Positions 13,101 to 25,100 of a DNA stretch of 64,000 nucleotides are shown in pieces. The stretch's first letter is position 1; each line of letters starts with the position of its first letter. The notes beneath the pieces were generated by a model. That model saw nothing but the letters and a program-made list of their open reading frames with translations. It had not been told where the DNA came from and did no database searches. Source of the stretch: Steromphala cineraria (taxonomy: Eukaryota; Mollusca; Gastropoda; Trochida; Trochidae); assembly GCA_916613615.1 (NCBI GenBank), contig OU744731.1, forward strand, positions 17,578,328 to 17,642,327. The letters are read 5' to 3'. A program made the position numbers and the translations under genes.

Positions 13101-16100
13101 TTGTGAAAGGAGCCTTCGGCGACCTTGAACTTGTGAACTTCCGGAAAAGCTCCGGCTTCTTGACAAAGAACGATGTCTTGAACTTTTATTTTAGTATTTC
13201 CCCCGAAACAAGATTTTGTTGTTGTTGTCAGTTTGGTATTATGTTAATTAATTGCGCCCACTTGCTACGTTCCAGGAACTTGGAAGGAAATATATGTATA
13301 ATATGTCTTTTAAGAATGTATGTTTTGAAGGTATCGATGTCAGATACTTTTACGTGTGTATGTTTATGTATGTGTTTAAATGCAATATAGAAGTGTTCAC
13401 CTTTTTCCATTTTTCACCTGTAGAAGCGTCTACCTATTCCCAATTTTCACCTGTTATTCTCCCATCAGTATTCCATATGTTTTTCACAACACCGCCTTGC
13501 CCAATTTTAGATAACAGTCGGTGCTTTGCAGTTATCCTCCACCTTATGGTAATTTATTAGCCATGGATGACAAATTTAGCTGTTGCTCCCAAAATTGCAG
13601 AGGCTTAGGAGATACCAAAAAAAGGAAGGATGTCTTCAATTTCTTAAGAGCTAAAAAAACATTCAATCTACATGCTCCAGGATACCCATTTTGATACCAA
13701 ATTAGAGTCGTATATTCAAGCGGAATGGGGTTTTGATAGTATCTTCAATTGTAACAACAGTCAATCTCGGGGTGTAGCTATCCTAATCAACAACAATTTC
13801 TCCTATAAAATTCACAAAATAATTAAGCATGAAAAGGGGAATGTTTTGATTTTAGATATCACAATATGTGATAAAAGATTAACATTGGTAAATCTTTATG
13901 GGCCTAATGTAGACTGCCCAAATTTTTATATTTCAATTCTTCAGCTAGCATTATCCTTTAATAATGAACACTTTATATTTGGTGGAGACTGGAATCTTGT
14001 TTTAAACCCAGACACTGATGTTTATAATTATATCAATGTTAATAATCCAAATGCTCGAGAGCAAGTGTTTAAGTTGATTGGTGAGCTTAACCTTATTGAT
14101 GTATGGAGGGATCACAATCCTGATTCTATGAAATTTACTTGGCGTAGAAAAAACCCTCTCAAACAAGCTCGTCTAGATTTCTTTCTGGTCTCTGAATCTT
14201 TGTTCCCTTATGTTCAGTCAACGGGTATCAGTGCAGGTTACAGGACAGACCATTCGCTTATAGATGTTCATTTTAGTCTTGGTGATAAGGGTAAAAAGTC
14301 ATCCTATTGGAAATTTAACTCTTCTCATCTGAAGGACATGGATTATGTTATGACTATTAAAGAAGTGATCTCAAACGTGAAGAAGCAGTATGCAGCCCTG
14401 GTTTACAATTTTGATAATATAAATACAATTCCTGACAGGGACCTCCAACTTAGAATTAGTGATCAACTCTTTTTTGAAACTCTGTTAATGGAAATAAGAG
14501 GAAAGTCTATCTCATATTCCTCATATATTAAAAAGAAAACCTCAAAAAAAGAACATGACTTGATAAAAGAAATTGATATTTTGGAAAAATCTATCTCCAA
14601 CCCTCATGATTTAGAACTTCTTGATGCCAAAAAAAGTGAATTGGAAAGTTTAAGAAAAAGGAAAATGGAAGGAATATTTGTAAGATCAAGGGCTAAATGG
14701 ATTGATGAGGGGGAGAAAGTCACAAATTACTTTTGTAATCTAGAAAATCGAAATTTTGTCAGCAAGACAATGAATGAAATTGAAAGGCCTGATGGATCTG
14801 TTATTCATGATTCTGATGATATTCTTGAGGAAGCAAGGTCCTTCTATAGAAATCTCTATTCATGTAACAAGGATCTTGAGTCAAATGTAGACATCTGTGA
14901 TGTTTTGTGTGAGGATTTACCTGTCTTGGATAAAGTTGATTCAGACTCTTTGGAAGGGTACATTACTCATGAGGAATTACTAAAAGCACTTAAAGGTATG
15001 AAAAACAACAAGAGTCCTGGAACAGATGGTTTTTCTGCAGAATTCTTTAAAAGGTTTTGGATTGACTTGGGCTATTTTGTTTTGAGATCTATCAATAGTT
15101 CTCTGGATGTTGGTGAATTATCTATTACACAAAAACTAGGGGTTATTACTTGTATTCCTAAAGGAGACAAACCAAAGCGTTTTCTCACCAATTGGAGGCC
15201 CATTTCCTTGCTTAATGTAGTCTATAAAATGGCTTCTTCCTGTATTGCTGAAAGGCTTAAAAAAGTCCTTCCCATTCTTATTAATAATGACCAAACTGGG
15301 TTTATGTCCAATAGATATATTGGTGATAATATAAGAATTGTATATGATACACTTGTGTTTACTGAATCTCAAAATATTCCAGGTATGCTGTTCAGAGTAG
15401 ATTTTGCTAAGGCTTTTGATTCTGTTTCTTGGACATTCATACAGAAAACATTATCTTTTTTTGGTTTTGGTCCTGTCATTAAAAGATGGATTGAAGTGTT
15501 TTACAAAGATATTAAGTCTTGTATTGTCATAAATGGCAAAATGTCCTCCCCTTTTGAAGTTCTTAAGGGATGTAGACAGGGTGATCCGTTGTCTCCTTAT
15601 ATTTTCTTGCTGTGTGTGGAGATACTGGCAGGCATGGTGCGTGAAAACAAGAATATCAAAGGCATTTGTGTTAATAATACAGAGTATTTAGTTTCACAAT
15701 ATGCAGATGATACTGATTTTCTTCTTGATGGGAGTAAGGAGTCTCTTGAAGCTGTTATTGAATCTCTGGATATCTTTGCTAGTATGTCTGGTTTAAAGAT
15801 TAATTATGATAAATCACAGGTGATATGGATTGGAAGTAAGAAAAACAGTACTATAAGATACCTATCTCAGTTAAGACTCCAATGGAACCCCTCAACATTC
15901 AAGGTGTTGGGTGTTACTTTTAGCACAAATATTTCAGATATTGTTCAGCTGAATTTTAGGTCTAAGCTTTTTGAACTTAAACAAATAATGAATAAATGGG
16001 TAAACAGAATTTTAACCCCAATTGGAAAGATTGCATTGATAAAATCGTTATTAATTTCTAAACTGAATTATCTCTTTTTAACTTTACCTAATCCTCCTGG

Positions 16101-19100
16101 AACTTTTCTCAAAGAACTTAACCAACTGTTGTTCAAGTTTGTTTGGAATAAAAAACCTGATAGAATAAAACGAGAAACGCTATGTAAACCAGTTAAAGAA
16201 GGTGGATTGGGTATGATCAATATATTTGAATATGTTAAAGCCTTGAAAGTGACATGGATCAGAAAGTTAGTAACTAAAGATCCCAAATGGAAATGTATTT
16301 TATGTGCCACTTATTCTAAATATATTGAATTTGACAAATATGGCAACGAGTTTTTGAAGATAATTGTTTGTAACCTTTTAAAACCATTTAAAACAACACA
16401 AGATACTAAATTAAGATGGTTTCAGTACAGGATACTCCATAGAATTTTAACTACAAATATATTTCTTACAAAAATTAGAATTAAAGACTCTGATCTATGT
16501 ACTTTCTGTAATGAAGAACAGGAATCCATTTGTCACTTGTTCTGGGATTGCGAATTCGTACAAGTATTTTGGTCAATATTTCTTTCTTGGTTAACTGAAA
16601 ACTGTGATCACATCCATAACCTTAAACTCTCTTTGGAATTGATAATCTTTGGCTGTAAAAAAAATGTTTTCACTGATGCTGTTTTTGATTTATTCATTTT
16701 ATTAGGTAAATACTACTTGTACAAATGCAAGCTGAACTCCTCACTACCAAGTTTTACTCATTTTAAAAATGAGTTGAGATTGAGATATTATATATAGAAA
16801 AATGCTGCAAAAAAGAATTTTATGCCAAGTGGGCTATGTACCATTGTTTATTCAAAGATGACTGAATCATTAATGTCTAACTTCTTGACATTGATCTAGT
16901 ATTGGTGTGAATGGTGTGTGAAAGTTTCTGTCTGTATTCTATTGTTTAAGAAAGGCTTCCTTGTAACCCAGACTGAATTTGATTTCATTTAAGTCGACTT
17001 GACAGTCCCCTGGCTGCTGAGTTTTTGATTGTTACAGGGTTTGAGGAATAAAAAAATAAAAAAAAAAAAAAAATAAATAAAAATTATTATTAGAAAGCGT
17101 ATATCCCGAACTTTCAATTGCTATGTATCGCCAATGTGTGATACCATGAATGAAATATGTTATATGGCAATATCATGTTTGTATAATATCCACGGCACAA
17201 TGTTTGTAACATCAATGTGATCCTAGCTTTGAGTTTAACTTAAGCATAACCTTGTGATGACATTGAAATATCATGCATATATAATCTATGTATTTGTATG
17301 TTTTACAGTTGAGAACACGGGGGACATGTCTATAGGACGTATAAGCGTGGTGGTAAAGTCAGGCAACCTGGTAAAGGAACCTGCAGATTGTATCATCAAC
17401 AGTACCAACATCAATCTGGACTTGAACAAGGGTATACACTCTGTCCTATGTGCTTCTTTGATAAGATGATGTCGTTCCATTGCATATTATTGATTGACAA
17501 GCTCACACGACATTGATTACCTTAATTACCTGTGTTAGGTATTCTATGTGTTCCTTTTATAAGATATTGTTCCTTAACTTATTAGTGATTGGCAACTCAC
17601 ACAACTGATTCAAATTATGTGTAAAACATTATATTTGATAACATGCTGTCGTTTTTCAGCTTATTAGTGATTGACAAGCTCACACAAGATTGATACAACT
17701 TACAAACGCCCGATATATGTGCTCTTTTGATACTTGATTAAAGTGCCTTAGCATATTTTGATTGACCTTGATTGATTCAACTAACAAAAGCCAGATTTGT
17801 TTGCTTCTTTGGAACATGATGTTGTTCCTTAGCATATTGATTGACCTTGCACAACATCTTTCAAATTACATACGCTAGATATTATTAGTGCTCCTTTTTA
17901 CTTGATAATAGCGTTCCTCAGCATATCATTGATTGACAACCTCATACAAAATTGTTCCAACTTAAATACAACAGATACATTGATGCAAATCTATGTCCAT
18001 ATGATGTTACAGATCTAAAATATGAATGACTTTAAGATTCAATATAATCTTTACAGGTGGAGTCTCAAGTGCCATAGCGAAGGAAGGTGGTAAATCTCTA
18101 ATGGATAAATGTGCACAAAAAGGTAATATCTTAATATAGGCTTAAATATTTTAATAGTATCTCAGACATATTGTATTCAATATTAATTGCTTTTGAAAAT
18201 TTAAGTAGAATATCTGATTTCAAAAATATTAAGTAATAGGATAATTATAACAAATAGAATTTACCATGAAACACAGATAGGACAGACATATTTCAAATCA
18301 GCTGAAAATTGCTTTAGGTGATAAATGAGGCGGTTAAAATAAAACTGATATTGTGGGACACTTTTACCTAAAGATAGGTTTCATACAAGACGAGTAATTC
18401 TTTTGCTTTACCCAAATAAAGAATTGGCAAGCTCTAATATTTCTTCTTTTCCAAAATGCTCAGTTTAAACTGTTGCATGCTTTTTTGCAACAGCCTCTTG
18501 CAACAGGTAAATCCTCAACAATTAAAGAAACTCCTCTTGACACAATCCTTCTTTTGCAAAAAAATTTGCATAAAGGAAAACTAATGTCCCTTCACATGTT
18601 TCACCGTTATTGGTATTGATACATTTTGCAGCTGATGAGATGAGACAGAAAGGGGTGATCAGTACAACAGCTATAGGTCTACAGTGCAAGTACGTCATCC
18701 ATGTAGCCTCTGAACACTTTGGAAACAACTGGAAGTCTGTAATCGCGGCCTGCTTGGATGAGGCAAGAGCTCTTGGAGACGTCAAGTCTGTAGCATTTCC
18801 TATCCTTGGGACAGGTGAGATTACACAGTTCATTGTATCAAAGCACGTTTCTTGGATGATTTATAAGACGAAATGCACATGTAATTTATTTAAAGGGGTC
18901 ATATCATTTCTTAACAAGAATCTCTGTTCTTGTTAAATTCAGTGTCCCTTAACTTATGATAATTGCATTGTGGCAATTTTTATGTTATTCTATGTTACAT
19001 TATTGTGCACTTTAATGACTTGATTTGTGTTGACCTACAAGATTTTATCCTTCTCTACTAATGATGCTATGCAAAGGGTTTGATGAGTAACCTGACAGTG

Positions 19101-22100
19101 TATAGCCATCAAGATTTTTCACAATGTTACATTCAACAAAGTATTGAACACATAACTCCACAGCGAATGGGCAACAATATTTTTTCCATAATGTTACAAA
19201 ATTATGCTGGTATACAAAGCATTGAAGACATGGATGACAAGATTTTTCACAATGTTACAATCATATGATAAGACATAACTCCACAGCTAAAAAATGACAC
19301 GATTTTTCACAATGTTACTACATAGTCCATCGAGTAGAATGTTAATTGCCACAACAGTACTCACACACTGGTAGTGTTATGTGTTAGTCTTCAAGAACTT
19401 CAGTCGCTAATGGCTGAAATATTGCCCAATCGGCGTTAAGCATTAACTCACTCTCTCACTCATTCAAGAATTTTTATTTGTACAGTTTAAGTAAGCCTAA
19501 CCTCAATAATACTCGCAATACTCTCATAATGAGTCTAACAAGATACAGTAAGAGGTCGCGCCAGCCGACCTTTCGGTGACCTATGACCCTCCAACGTTAT
19601 ATGTGCGAAAGCAGACTAATGCAGCATGGTAAGCCGAGCCCTAATTGGTCAATTTGATAGGTCGGCTAAGGCAAGCACTTACAACATGAAACAATCACAA
19701 TTATTGTTAGTAATTATAAGAAAACTTACCTCTAAACCAACATTGACTTATTTCTCTCTTTCAGAGAGATCGTACAGAGTGTGAGAATAAAAATTTTTTT
19801 AGTGGTATTCTTGTTGTTCTTCCCAATTATCTCCCCTTGAGTTACTTCCCTTGAAATTCAAACTCAGCTGTCATTCTTTTCGAAGACGGAAGCTGGATAA
19901 CGGGGAGGAGGGTGGGCGTAATTCGTTGGTTTAGAGGTAAGTTTTCTTATAATTACTAACAATAATTGTGATTGTTTCATAATTATTGCGAAAACGGTTA
20001 CCTCTAAACCAACATTGACAGAATACCACGTAAGGAGGAGGGTATCCAGTCCTTACAATTTAAAAACCCAGATAGAGAAATTCACTCTCTAGATAACGGA
20101 TTTTAATATTAAATTATGACCTCAGAGGAGATAATCGTAAGAATAACGTTAAAAATTTCGAAATTTTCGTCCCAATTTGATCCGAATAATGGTTAAACCG
20201 AACGAATTTTCTAGAGAGAACTTCATTATTTGGGAATCTTAACGAATTAATTACCCAAAAAGATCGTATTTTTGGCGGGAAAACACCAAAATATAAAGGA
20301 TGTACGTGAAAATCATGGAATTTTCCCGATATTTAGTGTATAATACGAATAAAACGTAATTCGAGATAAATTCGGGACGAAAATATAGAGACCGAGTTTG
20401 ATTCTAGAATGGTAATTTCTTCTCAAACAAACATTCTCTCCACTCCTTAATAATGTTAAGGTAGGGATGTGCTGGGGAGAATTAGTGCTGAACTCGAACT
20501 AGTAGTTAGAGAATCCCGTTGTGATTATACCACGTCACAATTCACCAACAACAAACGAAAGGTTAGGGATGAACATAATTTTACCCAGCCCTTAGTATTG
20601 TGCGGGAAGTACTATGGAAATATGCCCACCTAAACTTGTGGTTGTAGTCCACCATCTTGTTGATAGGTCGGGACTGGAATCCACTCACTCCCGGGACGTC
20701 CCCCCCCCCTTCTCCTGAAGGAGTGGGTCAGGCAGAGAGGTGCTGAGCCGCCACCAAAGGACCTAGTGACGACAGGCCCCCCAGCAGAGAGGCGATGTCT
20801 CGGAGATAGGCTCTGGTAAAGGCACTTGAAGATTTCCACTGACAGGAAGCTACTATCTGATCAATGGAAACTGACTTCCAGGCAGCTAAGGAAGTGGACA
20901 AGGCTCGAATTTCGTGAGGAGAGAACTTGGCATCTACCGTTTCTTGGTCAGCTGTGGAGTAGGCCAAAGTAATAGTCTTACGGAGCCACGAAGCAATGGT
21001 ATTCTTGGTGATTTCCGAGGATAAGGCGGGTATACATGGTAAGAAAAGTCGCCTTCTACCTTGTCTGATAGGGTGTGTTCTGACCAGATACCAACGAAGC
21101 GCTCTTACTGGGCACAGAGATCGAGATTTGTCCGTAGAATCCTTAGGCGCAGGTAGGGCCGGGAACGAATATACTCTAGCTCCCAGGGGACCAGAAGCCG
21201 TGGACTGATTTTTGGCCAAGAATTCAGGGAGGGCTCTGAACGAAACCGACGTATACTTGTGGGCAAAATCGATTGAGGAGACGTCAATGGCGTGTAGTTC
21301 CGAAACTCTGGCGGCAGAAGCAAAAGCTATCAGAAACGCTGTCTTCCAAGCAAGGAACTTTAGTGAAGTGGTGCTCAACGGTTCATAAGGTGGCCGTTGT
21401 AGGGATTGAAGTACCAGAAGCAGATCCCATTTGGGGAAAATATTTGGTGATCTAATGTCCTGCAGTTTGAAGGATTTAATGAGTCTAGTGAGGGTTACTT
21501 CCGAGCCAACATTTAACCCTTCCAATTCCGCAACTGAGGCTATCGCAGATCTGTAGCCTTCGATCGTTCCCGCCTTCAACTTGCGCTCTAGCTGAAGGTG
21601 GTTCAGAAAGTCTGCTATGATGGGCATAGACAAGGGGTCTTTGGCTAATCCTCTGTCTGCTCTCCACTGTTGGAATCTAATCCACTTACTATCGTAGAGT
21701 GCGGAAGTGCTAGGTCTAATGGATCTTGCAATAGCATCCGAAGTTTCTTGTGCATATCCTCTTCCTCGGAGTGTTCTCTGGATATTTTCCAGACGTGAAG
21801 GTTGAAGGTCTGGAGGTTCACAATGTCCGGCTGCCAGGTTGGCTGCTGCAGTAGGTTCCACCACTGGGGAAGCTTCAAGGGGGGTTCCATGAGAAGGTTC
21901 AATAACGATGGGAACCAAGCCCTCGTGGGCCACGCCGGAGCTAGTAGATAGACTACGCACTTGTGTTGTCTCACCTTGTTGAGAACATCCGGAATCAACT
22001 TGAAAGGAGGAAAGGCATAAGCTATAAGTTTCTCCCAGGATATTGAGAGAGCATCGACCGCTAGGGCTTGTGGATCCGGTACTGGGCTGACGTAACACGG

Positions 22101-25100
22101 AAGTCTGTGGTTTAATGCCGTTGCAAACAGATCCACTTGAGGTCTTTCCCATTTTTCGGCGATCAGCTTCATCACTTGTGGATGAATCGTCCATTCTGAT
22201 GAGACAATGAGCTTCTTTCTGGATAATGAGTCCGCTAGGAAGTTCAACTTTCCTGGGATGTGCCTGGCCTGTATGGATATCGTCCAAGCGTCTGCTAAGG
22301 TGTACAGGTCCCTTGTGAGCTGCATCAGCGGGGCTGATCTGGTGCCCCCTAGTTTGTTGATGTACGCTACAACAGTGGAATTGTCTGTCGCAATCATAAC
22401 GCTTGAAGCTTGTAGTAGGGTCTTCCAGTTGGCAATGGCTAGGAGTACCGCCTTCATTTCCAACGAGTTGATGTGAAAACTGGCTTCTGCATGACTCCAG
22501 GTCCCGCTCAACATGTGCTGATTCCAGTGTGCTCCCCAGCCCGCGTTCGAAGCGTCTGTGTAGATCGTATGTTGGGGCGGCGGTAGTGTAAATGGGCAGC
22601 CTGTCATGACATGCGAACGTAAAGTCCACCATCGGAGCTCTCGGCAAACTACGCTTGTAGGAGTGACCTTGGAATCTAGAGGTAGATGGCGGCAGGTGTT
22701 GACCCATGTCTGGACATGGCGCAGATTCAGACGGCCGCGTGTGGTAAAGGCCTGGATTGACGTAAGCGACCCAAGTAGGGACATCCACACCCTGAGTGAA
22801 TGGAGCTTGCTGTTGTCCGTAAGCAGATGGATGGAAGCTTGGATGGAAACCCAACGGCTCTCTGACGGGGCGATGGTGGAAGAGGTCGAGTCCAATATGG
22901 CTCCCAAGAATTTGATCCGTGGCGACGGGATAAACTCTGATTTGTCTGGATGAACTATCCAACCCAGATGGGTGAACACGTGATTGACAAGTTGTAGATG
23001 CTTGAGCAAGATGTTGTTGTCCTGATGACGAAGCAGAAAATCGTCCAGGTAACTGTGAATGTATACGTGATGGAGATGAAGGAAGTGAAGCATCGGAACG
23101 GTGATCTTTGTGAACAGCCAAGGGGCGATAGAGATGCCGAAGGGAAGGACCTTGAACTGAAATCGACGGCCGTTGATCGCAAAACGAAGGAATTTCCGGG
23201 ATTTGAAATGGATGGGTACATGTAGGTAAGCGTCCTTTAAGTCTAGACTGGCAAACAGAGATAGAGGAAGGATCAGCTTGCGGATGTTGTTTAGCGATTC
23301 CATTGTGAATTTGGGAGGCCTGCTCAGAAAGGACTTGTTGAGGATTTTCAGGTCTATTATCATCCTCATTTCTGGCGTATCCTTCTTGGGCACTAGGAAA
23401 ACGGGTGAATAAAACCCTGGAGAAGCATCGGCGGGATCTAACTCCGAGATGGCGTCTTTTTCTAACAGTTGCTCGACGGCTAAGAGCGCCGCTTGGAGCT
23501 TTGGGCCTTGGAGGAAGAATCTTCTTCCCTGAGGGTGGACGGTCAAAGGCGGAGATTGATCCCACTGGAGCATGTATCTTGAGGCTATGATAGATAGAAT
23601 CCAGGTGTCGGTGGTTACTATCTTCCAATTCTGAAGGTATCGCCCCAGGCGACCCCCCACGGGCGAGGGGGAAGTCGGCTGGGTGAAGGGAGTCATCAAA
23701 TCCAAGTCGGGGGACGGAAGCGGTCGACAGGTTTGAGGGGAAGGAGACGGACGAACGTGGCAGTCATCGTTTAAATCCACCTCTCGCTCCACGAAAAGAC
23801 TTGCCTTGGAATTTCCCTGAAACTCTAGATTGATCCCTGGATTGAGGGGGGTGGAAATCCCTGCGGCTGCGGGGACCACCTCGGAACTGTGATCGAGGCG
23901 GAGGCAACTGATTGGCTAGCTTGCTCTGGTTACTTGGCCTTGGATTCGAATTGCCACGGCGCTGGCCTTGGAAGGATCCCTTTGATAATAAGGCTTGCGT
24001 AAGCTTAAGATTGAGAGACTTGGTTGACATAGCATCTTGCGACTCGCTGGCTTGGGTGCAAGATCCATTAAATAGAGTTGGAGCCTGGACAGGTTGTGTA
24101 AGCAGGGAGTCCTTGACATCCAACGGAAGGTCTCTAACTCTAGACAAGTGATGTTGCCTTTCCGCTAGTAAAACTCGGGCCATCGAATTTGAAGAAGCTG
24201 CTGCTAATTCTTGGGAGGCCACGAAAACAGAGTTCAGAAAACCATGGGCCATAGCCACATCATCAGCTCTCATGGTTTGGAGTGCATCAGGAGCAATGTT
24301 GTCATAAGATGTAAACTTGACTGGGAGCATTTCTCTAACACCAGCGCAGAACCAGTTGATGTAAGAAAGAATGTCCTGTGAAAGCCGTGCATTGCGATCG
24401 ATCTCCATCAAGTCCGTTCTGGAAATGTTAACTTGATTGGCAGTCGTGGTACGAGGGTTGAGCCTAGAGAAGTCCTTGTCCAAGGAAGGCAACTCCTGAG
24501 AAATAAATCTGTTATGGATCAAATAGGCAGCTCCTGGCCTGAACTTGGGAACAAAAAGCTGCCCGGTCTGATTGGAGAGTTTCTCATTGATATCATTACA
24601 AGATGACTTGACAACTGAAGAATGAGGCAAAGACAATTTAGACGGACGGGAGGGGGGTAGGGACCCCAAATCCCCTAACTCCTGAGGCCTAGGAGAGGCC
24701 GTATCATCCGAGTGTAGAGGAACAGTGCAGGGCTTCAAACGATGAAGATACTCCAATTTGTCAGAATAATTCCACTCCGGATCAAGCGGAGATGAATAAG
24801 AGTCCGGTAGGATCACAACTTGTCCTTCATGCGAGGCTACAGTAAAGTCCAAAGAGTCCGTGTCTGTGGCTGAGTTACTCAAAGCTCCCAGTCCGCTTGG
24901 GTCATGAAGCACGGGAATCAACGGTGGATTGTCAATGCTAATAAATTCAGCTTGGGAGCCACCAGCCGCACGAGCCGGCACGCGGGAACCCGCCTCACTC
25001 CCAGCCGCAGCCGTAAGTCCCGGGCCGTCCGTGCTAACGGTAGGCTTAACGGGATCGGTCTGCTTGCCATGGACTCCCTGTGAAGCCCGTGCGCTGTGGC

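Larger units (their letters stand above)
12196..17099 (+). mobile_element. L1/Tx1-type LINE, 5'-truncated, with 17-bp target-site duplication
   Basis: The element spans about 12213-17082 and is flanked by direct repeats attattattaaaaagcg (12196-12212) and attattattagaaagcg (17083-17099), one mismatch. It contains an ORF1 C-terminal fragment, a spacer, an ORF2 with endonuclease, RT and Cys/His domains, a short 3' UTR and an A-rich tail (about 17047-17083). It sits sense-oriented in PARP intron 11 within the SINE tail. The 5' truncation inside ORF1 is typical of target-primed reverse transcription. Confidence 0.9.

Noticed and set aside
20728..23628. Single 966-residue protein
   Set aside because: Only the C-terminal third has tyrosine recombinase motifs; the rest overlaps the RT frame and looks like a shadow frame.
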